Translations under genes and position numbers: made by a program
From: Flavobacteriia bacterium
GTDB taxonomy: Bacteria; Bacteroidota; Bacteroidia; Flavobacteriales; Flavobacteriaceae
Length of the DNA stretch: 43,074 bases
Direction of reading: 5' to 3'
Assembly (NCBI GenBank): GCA_013298525.1
Contig: JAAFHW010000016.1
Location: 1 to 43,074, forward strand
In this document: piece by piece, positions 17,076 to 26,444 of the stretch
Layout of the letters: the number at the start of each line of letters is the position of its first letter
Position numbering within the stretch: the first letter of the stretch is position 1
The notes under the pieces: model-generated
Database searches by the model: none
What the model saw: the letters and a program-made list of their open reading frames with translations, nothing else
Told to the model about the DNA's origin: nothing

Positions 17076-17639
17076 ATGAAGGTATTAGTAGTAGATAATT
17101 ACGATTCGTTTGTGTACAATATTGTGCATTTACTTTATGAAATCGGCGTCGCAGAAATTGATGTTGTAAAAAACGATCAACTGGATTTTTCGTATATCAA
17201 TCAATACGATAAAATAGTGCTTTCGCCTGGACCAGGAATTCCAAAAAACGCAGGAATGATGCCACAATTATTATCTGAATTTGCTTCCACAAAAAGCATA
17301 CTCGGAATTTGTTTAGGTCATCAAGCCATTGCCGAACATTTTGGTACCGATTTAATCAATCTAAAAGAACCACTTCATGGAGTTGCTTCAGAAATTGAAA
17401 TTCTAAAAGAGGATTATTTATTTGAAAATCTTCCGAAAAACTTTAAGATTGGACATTATCATTCGTGGGTTGTTTCTGAAGTAATTTCAAATGATTTAGA
17501 AATTCTTGCCAAAGACGAATTGGGAAATATCATGGCAATAAAACACAAAAAACACGATGTCCGCGGATTGCAATTTCATCCTGAATCAATTCTCACAGAA
17601 AACGGAAAAACGATACTTACTAATTGGATAAATAATTAA
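17076..17639 (+). CDS. trpG: Anthranilate synthase component II, glutamine amidotransferase (TrpG)
   Basis: A 187-residue class I glutaminase that supplies ammonia to TrpE. The triad is Cys79 in LGICLGHQAIAEHFG and His168 and Glu170 in QFHPESIL; DNYDSFVYNIVH and SPGPGIP are the usual opening motifs. Not fused to trpD. Could in principle also serve para-aminobenzoate synthesis, as some TrpG/PabA do, but the operon makes tryptophan the main role. One base separates it from trpD. Confidence 0.96.
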   Translation: MKVLVVDNYDSFVYNIVHLLYEIGVAEIDVVKNDQLDFSYINQYDKIVLSPGPGIPKNAGMMPQLLSEFASTKSILGICLGHQAIAEHFGTDLINLKEPLHGVASEIEILKEDYLFENLPKNFKIGHYHSWVVSEVISNDLEILAKDELGNIMAIKHKKHDVRGLQFHPESILTENGKTILTNWINN

Positions 17640-17640
17640 A

Positions 17641-18633
17641 ATGAAAACAATATTAGAACCTTTATTCAAACATAAAACCCTAACGAAAGACGAAGCCAAA
17701 CAAGTGCTTACCGACATCGCTTTAGGGAAATACAACCCAAGTCAGATTGCTTCTTTCTTGACAGTTTTTATAATGCGAAATATTACTCTTGAAGAACTTT
17801 TAGGTTTCAGAGAAGCATTATTGAACTTGTGCCATAAAATCGATTTGTCAGCTTACAATCCGATGGATGTTTGTGGCACTGGCGGCGATGGAAAAAATAC
17901 GTTTAACATTTCAACTCTGACTTCTTTTGTAGTTGCTGGTGCAGGAATTCCAGTGGCGAAACACGGTAATTACGGAGTTTCTTCGATTTCTGGTTCGTCC
18001 AATGTTTTAGAAACTTTGGGTGTTGTTTTTCAAACCGATGAAACTGTTTTGAAACAACAAATTGAAGAAACCAACATTTGTTTTTTGCACGCTCCATTGT
18101 TTCATCCAGCCATGAAAGCCGTTGGTCCGATTCGAAAAGAATTAGGTATTAAAACCTTTTTTAACATGCTTGGTCCATTAGTAAATCCAGCCTTTCCAAA
18201 AGTACAAATGACTGGCGTTTTTAGTTTAGAATTGGCGCGAATGTATCAGTATTTGTTGCAAGAAGAAAACAGTCAATACACCGTAATTTATGGTTTGGAT
18301 GGTTTTGACGAAGTAACGCTGACGGATAAAACAAAGTTGATTACAAATACAGGCGAACGTTTTATAGAAGCCAAAGATTTTGGCTTGAAAAATGTGGCTT
18401 TTTCCGAATTGTACGGCGGCGAAACTTTAGAAGAAGCTGCAGCAATTTTTACCACAATTATTGACGGAAAAGGAACTGAATCACAAAATAATGTGGTTTT
18501 GGTAAATGCCGCTTTGGCGATTCAAACGTATCATCCAAATCTGAATTTTGAAGAAGCATTGGATCAAGCAAAAGAATCACTTTTCGGATTGAAAGCTAAG
18601 AATTCGTTTAACCGATTAAAAGAAATTCAATGA
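17641..18633 (+). CDS. trpD: Anthranilate phosphoribosyltransferase (TrpD)
   Basis: A 330-residue enzyme transferring phosphoribose from PRPP to anthranilate. The PRPP-binding loop CGTGGDGKNTFNIST (about 79-93), the anthranilate-site KHGNYGVSSISGSS and the GIKTFFNMLGPLVNP segment are all intact. Helical N-terminal domain begins with a KDEAKQVLTDI stretch. Standard length. Overlaps trpC by four bases. Confidence 0.96.
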   Translation: MKTILEPLFKHKTLTKDEAKQVLTDIALGKYNPSQIASFLTVFIMRNITLEELLGFREALLNLCHKIDLSAYNPMDVCGTGGDGKNTFNISTLTSFVVAGAGIPVAKHGNYGVSSISGSSNVLETLGVVFQTDETVLKQQIEETNICFLHAPLFHPAMKAVGPIRKELGIKTFFNMLGPLVNPAFPKVQMTGVFSLELARMYQYLLQEENSQYTVIYGLDGFDEVTLTDKTKLITNTGERFIEAKDFGLKNVAFSELYGGETLEEAAAIFTTIIDGKGTESQNNVVLVNAALAIQTYHPNLNFEEALDQAKESLFGLKAKNSFNRLKEIQ

Positions 18634-19415
18634 ATATTTTAGATACAATAAAAGCACAAAAATTAAAAGAAGTAGCCAATTTAAAAGCGCAATTTTCTAT
18701 TTCATTTTTAGAAGAACAACCATTGTTTAATTCGGCAACACATTCTTTGAGAAAAGCTATTGAAAGTTCGGTTACTGGCGGAATTATTGCCGAATTCAAA
18801 AGAAAATCTCCGGCTAAAGGAAATATAAATTTGGATGCCAATGTGGTTGAAGTTACGCAAGGTTATGCTAACGCAGCAGTTTCTGGATTGTCGGTTTTGA
18901 CTGATGTAGAGTTTTTTGGAGCAAGAACTAACGACTTTGAATTGGCTCGGAAAAACAACACAATTCCGATGTTGCGAAAGGATTTTATGGTCGATGAATA
19001 CCAGATAATTCAATCGAAAGCGATGGGCGCGGATGTGATTTTGTTAATTGCTAAAATTTTGACCAAAAAACAAATGCAATCCTATACCAATTTAGCCCAC
19101 GAATTAGGAATGGAAGTGTTTCTAGAAACTCAAAATGAAGAAGAAATTTTGGAAAACATGGATTTGAATTTTGATTTAATCGGAATTAATAATCGGAATT
19201 TAAATTCATTTGAAGTTTCGGTTGAAAACAGTATAAAATTGGCGCAATTGTTACCTAAATCGAGTATTAAAATTGCTGAAAGCGGTATCAATTCGTTAGA
19301 AACAATTCAGCTTTTGCAAACCAATGGATTTAATGGATTTTTAATCGGAGAATATTTTATGAAAGAAGAAAATCCGTCAGAAAAATGTAAAAATTTAATT
19401 CAACAATTATTATGA
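18630..19415 (+). CDS. trpC: Indole-3-glycerol-phosphate synthase (TrpC)
   Basis: A 261-residue TIM barrel that closes the indole ring. Seen: GGIIAEFKRKSPAKG (catalytic Lys region), GLSVLTDVEFFGA, PMLRKDFMVDEYQI with the key lysine in LRKDF, ILLIAKIL, MEVFLETQNEEE, IGINNRNLNSFEV, AESGI and FLIGEYFM. Monofunctional; TrpF is separate, encoded next with a four-base overlap. Confidence 0.96.
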   Translation: MNILDTIKAQKLKEVANLKAQFSISFLEEQPLFNSATHSLRKAIESSVTGGIIAEFKRKSPAKGNINLDANVVEVTQGYANAAVSGLSVLTDVEFFGARTNDFELARKNNTIPMLRKDFMVDEYQIIQSKAMGADVILLIAKILTKKQMQSYTNLAHELGMEVFLETQNEEEILENMDLNFDLIGINNRNLNSFEVSVENSIKLAQLLPKSSIKIAESGINSLETIQLLQTNGFNGFLIGEYFMKEENPSEKCKNLIQQLL

Positions 19416-20038
19416 AAATAAAGATTTGCGGAATGAAATTTCCGAAAAACATACTTGAAGTCGGCGCATTGCAACCCGATTATATGGGATTTATTTTTTA
19501 TCCAAAATCGAAGCGTTATGTTGGTGAAGATTTTTCAAATAAATCAATAGAAAAATTATCTGAAAACATAAAAAAAGTTGCGGTTTTTGTAAATGAAGAT
19601 GTTAATCGAATTATTGAAATTCAAAAGCAATTTTCGTTTGATTTTGTTCAATTACACGGAAATGAATCGGTTGCTGATTGTAAAGTTTTAAAAGAAAATA
19701 ATATCAATGTTATCAAAGTATTTTCGGTAGATCCTTATTTCAATTTTAATGAAGTTGTGGCTTATGAACAGGTTTGCGATTACTTTTTATTTGATACCAA
19801 AACTCCGAAATATGGCGGAAGTGGAAAAACATTTGATTGGGAATTATTAGAAAATTATACTTTATCCAAACCATTTATTTTAAGTGGCGGATTAAGTATT
19901 CATACTATCGGTAAGCTTAAATTTAATAAGTATCCGATGTTAGCTGGATTGGATTTCAATAGCAGATTAGAAGATTCAAATACTAAAAAAATTACTGAAG
20001 AAGTTAGTGAATTAATAGAAAAAATAAGAAGACGATGA
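19412..20038 (+). CDS. trpF: Phosphoribosylanthranilate isomerase (TrpF)
   Basis: A 208-residue TIM barrel performing the Amadori rearrangement before TrpC. The catalytic cysteine is in [12 protein letters not shown] at the N-terminus and the general acid Asp is in [28 protein letters not shown] and FILSGGL complete the family pattern. Four-base overlaps at both ends (trpC, trpB). Confidence 0.96.
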   Translation: MKIKICGMKFPKNILEVGALQPDYMGFIFYPKSKRYVGEDFSNKSIEKLSENIKKVAVFVNEDVNRIIEIQKQFSFDFVQLHGNESVADCKVLKENNINVIKVFSVDPYFNFNEVVAYEQVCDYFLFDTKTPKYGGSGKTFDWELLENYTLSKPFILSGGLSIHTIGKLKFNKYPMLAGLDFNSRLEDSNTKKITEEVSELIEKIRRR

Positions 20039-21228
20039 AAACGACTTTACAACCTGATGAAAACGGATTTTATGGCGAATTTGGTGGTGCATTTGTACCC
20101 GAAATGTTGTATCCAAACGTATTGGAATTGCAACAAAATTATTTACAAATCATAGCAACTGAAGACTTTCAAAAAGAATTTAAATTGTTATTGAAAGACT
20201 ATGTTGGGCGACCAACACCATTGTATTTTTCGAAGAATTTATCGGAACAATTCCAAGCGCAAATTTATCTGAAAAGAGAAGATTTGAATCACACTGGCGC
20301 ACACAAAATCAACAATGCAATTGGTCAGGTTTTGTTAGCCAAACGATTAAATAAAAAACGAATTATTGCTGAAACCGGCGCAGGTCAACATGGCGTTGCA
20401 ACTGCTACAGCTTGTGCGTTATTAGGATTAGATTGCACGATTTACATGGGCGAAATTGACATAGAACGTCAAAAACCAAATGTAGAACGTATGCGTCTTT
20501 TAGGTGCAAAAATTCAGCCTGCAACTAGCGGAAGTAAAACTTTGAAAGATGCTACAAACGAAGCCATCAGAGCTTGGATAAATGATCCAGTTGGAACACA
20601 TTATATTATTGGTTCGGTGGTTGGTCCGCATCCTTATCCCGATTTGGTAGCGCAATTTCAATCGGTGATTAGCGAAGAAATCAAAATCCAACTGAAGGAA
20701 AAAACAGGCGACGAAAACCCAGATTATGTTGTGGCTTGTCTTGGTGGCGGAAGCAATGCCATTGGAGCTTTTTATCATTTTATTGACAATGGAAAAACTA
20801 AATTAATTGCTGTGGAAGCTGGTGGTTTAGGTGTTCATTCCGGAAAAACCGCAGCAACAATTGCTTTGGGTAAAAAAGGAATCATTCACGGAAGTAAAAC
20901 TTATTTAATTCAAACCGATGATGGTCAAATTGTTGAACCACATTCGATTTCGGCAGGATTGGATTATCCCGGAATTGGTCCGATTCACTCCTATTTGCAT
21001 GATACCAAAAAGGCAGAAGTAGTTTCAATTACCGATGATGAAGCGATGCAAGCGGCTTATGATTTGTCACGAATAGAAGGTATTATTCCGGCCATTGAAT
21101 CGGCACATGCTTTGGCGTATTTACATAAAATGAAATTGAAAACTACCGATGTTGTCGTGGTAAATTTATCAGGAAGAGGCGATAAAGATTTGGCAACATT
21201 ACAAAATTACAGAACAGATGAAAAATAG
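20035..21228 (+). CDS. trpB: Tryptophan synthase beta chain (TrpB)
   Basis: A 397-residue PLP enzyme condensing indole with serine. The PLP lysine is Lys91 in [13 protein letters not shown], the catalytic Glu113 is in [14 protein letters not shown], and the phosphate loop is GGGSNAIG. The start [15 protein letters not shown] and the end [12 protein letters not shown] match TrpB1, the form that partners TrpA. Overlaps trpA by 11 bases. Confidence 0.97.
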   Translation: MKTTLQPDENGFYGEFGGAFVPEMLYPNVLELQQNYLQIIATEDFQKEFKLLLKDYVGRPTPLYFSKNLSEQFQAQIYLKREDLNHTGAHKINNAIGQVLLAKRLNKKRIIAETGAGQHGVATATACALLGLDCTIYMGEIDIERQKPNVERMRLLGAKIQPATSGSKTLKDATNEAIRAWINDPVGTHYIIGSVVGPHPYPDLVAQFQSVISEEIKIQLKEKTGDENPDYVVACLGGGSNAIGAFYHFIDNGKTKLIAVEAGGLGVHSGKTAATIALGKKGIIHGSKTYLIQTDDGQIVEPHSISAGLDYPGIGPIHSYLHDTKKAEVVSITDDEAMQAAYDLSRIEGIIPAIESAHALAYLHKMKLKTTDVVVVNLSGRGDKDLATLQNYRTDEK

Positions 21229-21991
21229 AATCCAAAACTTATTTGAAACCAAAAAAGAGAACATTTTGTCGTTGTACTTTACGGCAGGATTTCCAAATTT
21301 GAACGATACGCTTACCATTTTAAAACATTTAGATGAAAGCGATGTGGATATGATAGAAATCGGATTTCCGTACTCTGATCCTTTGGCAGACGGACCCGTA
21401 ATTCAGGAAAGCAGTGGTCAAGCAATTGAAAACGGAATGACATTATCTATTTTATTTGAACAATTACAATCGCTTCGAAATATCACTCAAAAACCAATTG
21501 TTTTGATGGGTTATTTGAACGTAGTTTTGCAATTTGGCGAAGCAGCATTCATAGAAAAATGTGCACAAGTTGGTGTTGACGGAATTATCATTCCTGATAT
21601 GCCATTGCATTATTATCTTTCAAATTTTAAAGAATTATGTGAAGTAAATCAAGTTTCAAATGTCTTGTTGATAACACCAGAAACTTCAGAAGAACGCATT
21701 AATCAATTGGACAGTTATTCGTCTGGATTTATTTACTTAGTTTCGTCTAATAGCATTACAGGAAGCACGAATGCGATTTCTTTTCAAACGGATTATTATA
21801 AACGCATACAAAGTATGAAATTGCAAAATCCCCATTTAATAGGTTTTGGTGTTCATGATAAAAAGACTTTTGAAACGGTTTGCGAATTTGGTTCTGGAGC
21901 CATCATTGGAAGTGCTTTTATTAAGCATTTAAGAGAGAAAGGAACGAGTAAAGAATCTATTGAAAGATTCGTTGATGGGATAAAGGTTTAA
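21218..21991 (+). CDS. trpA: Tryptophan synthase alpha chain (TrpA)
   Basis: A 257-residue TIM barrel cleaving indole-3-glycerol phosphate and channelling indole to TrpB. The catalytic pair is Glu47 in [11 protein letters not shown] and Asp58 in [17 protein letters not shown] and IGFGVHD are also present. The start lies within the trpB end, in line with coupled translation and the 1:1 complex. Last gene of the trp operon; the 85 bases that follow show no strong terminator. Confidence 0.96.
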   Translation: MKNRIQNLFETKKENILSLYFTAGFPNLNDTLTILKHLDESDVDMIEIGFPYSDPLADGPVIQESSGQAIENGMTLSILFEQLQSLRNITQKPIVLMGYLNVVLQFGEAAFIEKCAQVGVDGIIIPDMPLHYYLSNFKELCEVNQVSNVLLITPETSEERINQLDSYSSGFIYLVSSNSITGSTNAISFQTDYYKRIQSMKLQNPHLIGFGVHDKKTFETVCEFGSGAIIGSAFIKHLREKGTSKESIERFVDGIKV

Positions 21992-22076
21992 TTCTGTAAC
22001 TATTTACTTTGTTAATCAGAAGTTAATGAAGATTTAGAAACAATCTACTTTTTTATCTTTATCAAAATTTATAAAG

Positions 22077-22874
22077 ATGAAAAATATCATTTTGTTAATT
22101 GCTTTATTTTCTAATATTATTTCTTTTGCTCAAGAAGGTAAAAATAAAGAGCAGGAAAAAATTATTGAAGAATTTCTAACCAATTGTGCGCAACGATACA
22201 ATTACAATACAAGAATGTCAGATTGGCAAAATTGTTTAGATAATGGATTAGCAAAAGACAGCACAATTGCCTACTTATGGCAACAAAAAGCGATGCCCTA
22301 TTTTAAAGCAAGAAAATATGAAATTGGAATGCCATTTCTTGACAAAGCGGTAAAATATAACGCAGAACGATGGCAACCTTATCGTGGTTTTATGAAATGT
22401 GTTTTCTCGAAATCTTATAAAGATGCCATTGAAGATTTAGAAGATTGTAAGAAAAAATTTGGTAATGGTTATGTTATGGATCATACGTATGATTTTTATA
22501 TTGCTATTTCCTATTTACAATTAAATGAATTTGAAAAAGCAGAAAAAATTTTTCAAAACTATGTAGATGAAATTTATAAAAATCGAGATAAATTAGAACA
22601 TCCAACGGCTTATTTTTATTTGGGAATAGCAAAATTTGAATTAAAAAAATTTGACGAAGCCATTGCTGTTTTTGATAAAGCTCTGAAAGTATATCCCAAT
22701 TTTTCAGATGTAAAATTTTATAAAGCAATATGTCTAATTAGAAATGAAAAAATAGAAGAAGCAAAAACACTATTGAAAGAATCAGAATCAGATTATAAAA
22801 TTGGTTACAAATTGAATGAAGATAACACCATTTATGAAACCTATCCTTATCAGAAAAAATGGGACAAACAATAA
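22077..22874 (+). CDS. Exported tetratricopeptide repeat protein
   Basis: A 265-residue protein with a signal peptide (about 1-19, ending SFAQ). Several TPR-like helix pairs are visible: AYLWQQKAMPYFKARKYEIG (65-84), the stretch from FYIAISYLQLNEFEKAEKIF (140-159), and AYFYLGIAKFELKKFDEAIA (178-197) followed by FDKALKVYPN. Two cysteines near the start (Cys37, Cys53) could form a disulphide. Probably a periplasmic protein-interaction scaffold; specific role unknown. A near-consensus TATCTTTA (22054-22061) precedes it. It stands alone between the trp operon and the bacilliredoxin gene. Confidence 0.8.
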   Translation: MKNIILLIALFSNIISFAQEGKNKEQEKIIEEFLTNCAQRYNYNTRMSDWQNCLDNGLAKDSTIAYLWQQKAMPYFKARKYEIGMPFLDKAVKYNAERWQPYRGFMKCVFSKSYKDAIEDLEDCKKKFGNGYVMDHTYDFYIAISYLQLNEFEKAEKIFQNYVDEIYKNRDKLEHPTAYFYLGIAKFELKKFDEAIAVFDKALKVYPNFSDVKFYKAICLIRNEKIEEAKTLLKESESDYKIGYKLNEDNTIYETYPYQKKWDKQ

Positions 22875-22935
22875 CATCTATCAAACGATAACAAATGTTT
22901 ATGATTTGATTGATTCTAAAAATTAGAATTCTATT

Positions 22936-22943
22936 TATCTTTG
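22936..22943 (+). promoter_or_regulatory. -7 box of the bacilliredoxin gene promoter
   Basis: TATCTTTG fits TAnnTTTG. A TTG at 22910-22912 lies 23 bases upstream as a possible -33. The start codon is 53 bases downstream. Confidence 0.5.
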
Positions 22944-22996
22944 CAGAAGATTTTCAAAATCTAAAATTTTATATCTAATAGTTAAAAAATAAAAAT

Positions 22997-23407
22997 ATGT
23001 ATCCAGAAGAAATGGTAAAACCAATGCGAGCAGAACTTTCTGAAGCAGGTTTTCAAGATTTATACAGCGCTGAAGAAGTGAAAAACGCAATTAAAACAGA
23101 AGGAACAACATTAGTAGTTGTTAACTCTGTTTGTGGTTGTGCTGCAAGAAACGCTCGTCCAGGAGCAAAAATGAGTTTGGACGGAGCAAAAAAACCAGAT
23201 CATTTAGTAACGGTTTTCGCCGGAGTTGACAGAGAAGCGGTTGATGCTGCTAGAGAAGAAATGTTTCCTTTTCCTCCATCGTCACCAAGTATGGCGTTGT
23301 TCAAAAATGGTGAATTAGTTCACATGTTAGAACGTCACCACATTGAAGGTCGTCCTGCAGAAATGATTGCAGAAAACTTGAAAGACGCTTACGCAGAATT
23401 CTGTTAA
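22997..23407 (+). CDS. Bacilliredoxin, BrxA/BrxB (YphP/YqiW) family
   Basis: A 136-residue thioredoxin-fold protein. It has the family's CGC active site (Cys46-Gly-Cys48 in NSVCGCAARNARPG), the preceding TTLVVVNSV strand, the FPPSSPSMALFKNGELVHMLERHHIEGR segment around 90-117, and an extra cysteine as the last residue, also seen in Bacillus homologues. In Bacillus these proteins remove bacillithiol from S-bacillithiolated targets; many Bacteroidota make bacillithiol, so the same role is likely but inferred. Own promoter, single gene. Confidence 0.92.
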   Translation: MYPEEMVKPMRAELSEAGFQDLYSAEEVKNAIKTEGTTLVVVNSVCGCAARNARPGAKMSLDGAKKPDHLVTVFAGVDREAVDAAREEMFPFPPSSPSMALFKNGELVHMLERHHIEGRPAEMIAENLKDAYAEFC

Positions 23408-23410
23408 GCT

Positions 23411-23520
23411 TGCCACAAAGACACTAAGTCACTAAGATTTTTACCGCAAATTCACAAATTACTTTCTTCAAAAGAGATAAAAATTTGCGAATTTGCGGTA
23501 ATTTTTTATAATTCTTAGTG
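23411..23520. repeat. Intergenic palindrome built from CACTAAG-type units
   Basis: The left part carries short near-tandem units (CACAAAGACACTAAGTCACTAAG, period about 9-10). Inside, 23441-23460 and 23481-23500 are inverted repeats over 20 bases with one mismatch, and CACTAAGA (23430-23437) pairs with TCTTAGTG (23513-23520), giving a long two-part hairpin. Further TTTGCGG-like units continue to about 23556. A T run follows the inner stem, so it may also end bacilliredoxin transcripts. No open frame of note in the 217-base gap. Confidence 0.7.
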
Positions 23521-23624
23521 AACTTTGCGAAAAAACTTTGCGGCTTTGCGGTAAAAAATTAACTTTGTGCCCGAATTCTTCCATTTAGAATTTAAAACAT
23601 ATTTCTCACTTAAACGTTTATAGC

Positions 23625-24983
23625 ATGCAACTGTATAACACCTTAAGCGCAGAAGAAAGAGCTCAATTAATTGATGAAGCCGGAAAACAACGTCTTACAT
23701 TATCTTTCTATGCGTATGCCAAAATTGAAGATCCCAAAAAATTTCGCGACGATTTATTTATCCAATGGAACCAACTCGATGCTCTTGGTCGAACTTATGT
23801 AGCCAAAGAAGGAATAAATGCTCAAATGAGTGTTCCAGCAGAAAACTTTGAAGCTTTTAGAGAAACTTTAGAAGCCTATGAATTCATGCGTGGTATTCGT
23901 TTGAATGTTGCCGTAGAGCACGATGATCATTCGTTTTTGAAATTAACCGTAAAAGTTCGTGACAAAATTGTAGCCGACGGATTGAACGACGACACTTTTG
24001 ATGTAACCAATATTGGTGTGCATTTAAAAGCCAAAGAATTCAACCAAATATTAGAAGATCCAAACACAATAGTTGTAGATTTCAGAAATCATTACGAAAG
24101 TGAAATAGGACATTTTAAAGGTGCAATTACTCCAGATGTTGAAACTTTTAGAGAAAGTTTACCAATTATCAACGAGCAATTAAAAGATTTTAAAGAAGAT
24201 AAAAATTTGGTGATGTATTGCACTGGCGGAATTCGTTGCGAAAAAGCTTCGGCCTATTTCAAACACCAAGGTTTTAAAAATGTATTTCAGTTAGAAGGCG
24301 GAATTATCAATTATGCCAAACAAATAAAGGAAGAAAACATCGAAAGTAAATTCATAGGAAAGAACTTTGTTTTCGACCATAGATTAGGCGAAAGAATTAC
24401 AGATGATATCGTTTCGCAATGCCACCAATGCGGAAAACCGTGCGACAATCACACCAATTGTGAAAATGATGGTTGCCATTTATTATTCATTCAATGTGAT
24501 GATTGTAAAGCTGCAATGGAAAACTGTTGTTCAAAAGAATGTTTAGATACCATTCATTTGCCTTTAGTAGAACAAGTAAAATTAAGAAGAGGAAAACAAG
24601 TTGGAAATAAAGTCTTCCGCAAAGGAAAATCAGAAAATCTATTATTTAAACATTCAGGTGAACTATCTGATAAATCCTTGGCGATTGCTCAAAAACCCAA
24701 AGACATTCGTCAGAAAATAAAAGTAAAAAAAGTGCTTGTTGGTAAAGCCGAACATTACTATCCAAAACCACAAGTTGGATTATTTATCATAGAGAATAAC
24801 GAATTAAATGTAGGTGATAAAATCTTAATCTCAGGTCCAACAACAGGAAATGAAGAAGTAATTTTAGATAAAATGATGGTAAACGGAAATGAAAATTCGG
24901 TTGCTAAAATAGGTGATAAAGTCACTTTTATTTTACCATTTAGAGTAAGATTATCTGATAAATTATTCAAGATTTTAGAGTAA
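23625..24983 (+). CDS. trhO: tRNA U34 hydroxylase TrhO (YceA/YbfQ rhodanese family) with C-terminal extension
   Basis: A 452-residue protein. Residues 1-115 are the N-terminal UPF0176 domain (RTYVAKEGINAQMSVP). Residues 130-235 form a rhodanese domain with catalytic Cys199 in YCTGGIRCEKASAYF. Residues 262-306 hold a cluster of ten cysteines (CHQCGKPC onward), probably binding metal. E. coli TrhO, about 350 residues, uses O2 to make 5-hydroxyuridine at tRNA position 34. The extra 90 residues here (about 365-452) read like a small beta-barrel: VGKAEHYYP, NNELNVGDKILISGP, IGDKVTFILPFRV, a pattern I recognise from the C-terminal domain of U32 peptidases. Single gene. Core call firm; extension identity inferred. 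Confidence 0.88.
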   Translation: MQLYNTLSAEERAQLIDEAGKQRLTLSFYAYAKIEDPKKFRDDLFIQWNQLDALGRTYVAKEGINAQMSVPAENFEAFRETLEAYEFMRGIRLNVAVEHDDHSFLKLTVKVRDKIVADGLNDDTFDVTNIGVHLKAKEFNQILEDPNTIVVDFRNHYESEIGHFKGAITPDVETFRESLPIINEQLKDFKEDKNLVMYCTGGIRCEKASAYFKHQGFKNVFQLEGGIINYAKQIKEENIESKFIGKNFVFDHRLGERITDDIVSQCHQCGKPCDNHTNCENDGCHLLFIQCDDCKAAMENCCSKECLDTIHLPLVEQVKLRRGKQVGNKVFRKGKSENLLFKHSGELSDKSLAIAQKPKDIRQKIKVKKVLVGKAEHYYPKPQVGLFIIENNELNVGDKILISGPTTGNEEVILDKMMVNGNENSVAKIGDKVTFILPFRVRLSDKLFKILE

Positions 24984-25005
24984 CTATTTTAAAAATCAAC
25001 CATTT

Positions 25006-25053
25006 AAAATCCCAAATTTCAACTGTTTTTTCAAACTTGGAATTTGGGATTTT
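25006..25053 (+). terminator. Terminator after trhO
   Basis: AAAATCCCAAATT (25006-25018) pairs perfectly with AATTTGGGATTTT (25041-25053) and is followed by a T run. The loop of 22 bases is long but contains partial complementarity. Confidence 0.75.
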
Positions 25054-25145
25054 TTTATTGGAATTTATTTTTTAAAAATACTATCTTTACCAATTAATCG
25101 TTTTATGAACTTAAATTGCTTTTTGGCAATACTACATATATAATT

Positions 25146-26444
25146 ATGGCATGTACAAGTTGTTCAACTTCTGATGGCGGTGCGCCTAAGGGTTGTAAAA
25201 ATAATGGGACTTGCGGCACCGATAGCTGCAATAAATTAACCGTTTTTGATTGGTTGGGAAATATGAATTTACCAACCGGAGAAGCACCATTTGATTGTGT
25301 TGAAGTACGCTTTAAAAATGGACGTAAAGAATTTTATAGAAATACTGAAAAACTTACCTTAAGTATCGGTGATATCGTTGCAACTGAAGCTTCGCCTGGT
25401 CATGATATAGGAATTGTTACTCTTACTGGTGAATTGGTTAAAGTACAAATGAAGAAAAAAGGTGTTGACCATAAAAGTGCTGACATCACTAAAGTATACA
25501 GAAAAGCTTCTCAAAAAGATATCGATATTTGGAGTGAGGCTCGTGATAAAGAAGAACCTATGAAAGTGAAGGCAAGAGAAATTGCTATTGCTTTAAAACT
25601 TGAAATGAAAATTTCTGATATCGAATTTCAAGGTGATGGTTCTAAAGCTATTTTCTATTATACAGCAAATGACAGAGTAGATTTTCGTCAGTTAATTAAA
25701 GAATTTGCACAAGTTTTCAAAACTCGTATTGAAATGAAACAAGTTGGTTTTCGTCAAGAAGCATCGCGTCTTGGTGGAATTGGTTCTTGTGGAAGAGAGT
25801 TGTGTTGTTCAACTTGGTTAACCGATTTTAGAAGTGTAAATACATCAGCTGCTCGATACCAACAATTATCATTAAATCCTCAAAAATTAGCAGGACAATG
25901 TGGTAAATTAAAATGTTGTTTGAATTATGAATTGGATACTTATCTTGATGCATTAAAAGATTTTCCAGATTTTGAAACCAAATTATACACTGAAAAAGGT
26001 GATGCTATTTGTCAAAAACAGGATATTTTTAAAGGATTGATGTGGTTTGCTTACACTGATAATTTTGCTAATTGGCATGTTTTAAAAATAGATCAGGTTA
26101 AAGAAATAGTAGCTCAAAATAAAGAGAAAAAACGTGTTTCGTCATTAGAAGATTTTGCAATTGAAATTGTTGTTGAACAAGAAGCTAACTTCAATAATGC
26201 AATGGGGCAAGAAAGTTTAACTCGATTTGACCAACCAAAAAAGAGCAAGAATAAAAATAAAAACAGAAATAAAAATAAAGCTCAAAATCCAAACACAAAT
26301 CAAGGAGAAAAAACCGCTTCAAACCCTAATTCAAAACCAAATCAAGGTCAAAATCCGAACGAGCGAAAAAGAAATGACGAAGGAAATCAAAAACCACAAA
26401 ATAAAAGACCTATAATCATTAAAAAGAATGAAGATAAAAAATAG
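25146..26444 (+). CDS. ricT: PSP1 domain protein RicT (YaaT-like)
   Basis: A 432-residue cytosolic protein. The ATG at 25146 (MACTSCSTSDGG) is preferred: an earlier in-frame ATG (25116) adds ten residues of no recognisable character and leaves the conserved start internal. The N-terminus is cysteine-rich (CTSC, CKNNGTCGTDSC). The PSP1 core follows, with the family signatures GSCGRELCCSTWL (about 211-223) and GQCGKLKCCLNYE. Bacillus RicT forms an Fe-S-containing complex affecting RNase Y. The last 80 residues are a low-complexity Lys/Asn/Gln tail. A TATCTTTA box (25083-25090) may be the promoter. It overlaps gldH by 17 bases. Confidence 0.9.
   Translation: MACTSCSTSDGGAPKGCKNNGTCGTDSCNKLTVFDWLGNMNLPTGEAPFDCVEVRFKNGRKEFYRNTEKLTLSIGDIVATEASPGHDIGIVTLTGELVKVQMKKKGVDHKSADITKVYRKASQKDIDIWSEARDKEEPMKVKAREIAIALKLEMKISDIEFQGDGSKAIFYYTANDRVDFRQLIKEFAQVFKTRIEMKQVGFRQEASRLGGIGSCGRELCCSTWLTDFRSVNTSAARYQQLSLNPQKLAGQCGKLKCCLNYELDTYLDALKDFPDFETKLYTEKGDAICQKQDIFKGLMWFAYTDNFANWHVLKIDQVKEIVAQNKEKKRVSSLEDFAIEIVVEQEANFNNAMGQESLTRFDQPKKSKNKNKNRNKNKAQNPNTNQGEKTASNPNSKPNQGQNPNERKRNDEGNQKPQNKRPIIIKKNEDKK

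Noticed and set aside
23411..23556. Possible CRISPR array because of short repeated units
   Set aside because: Units are 7-10 bases, inverted within the region, without spacers of constant length and with no cas genes nearby.
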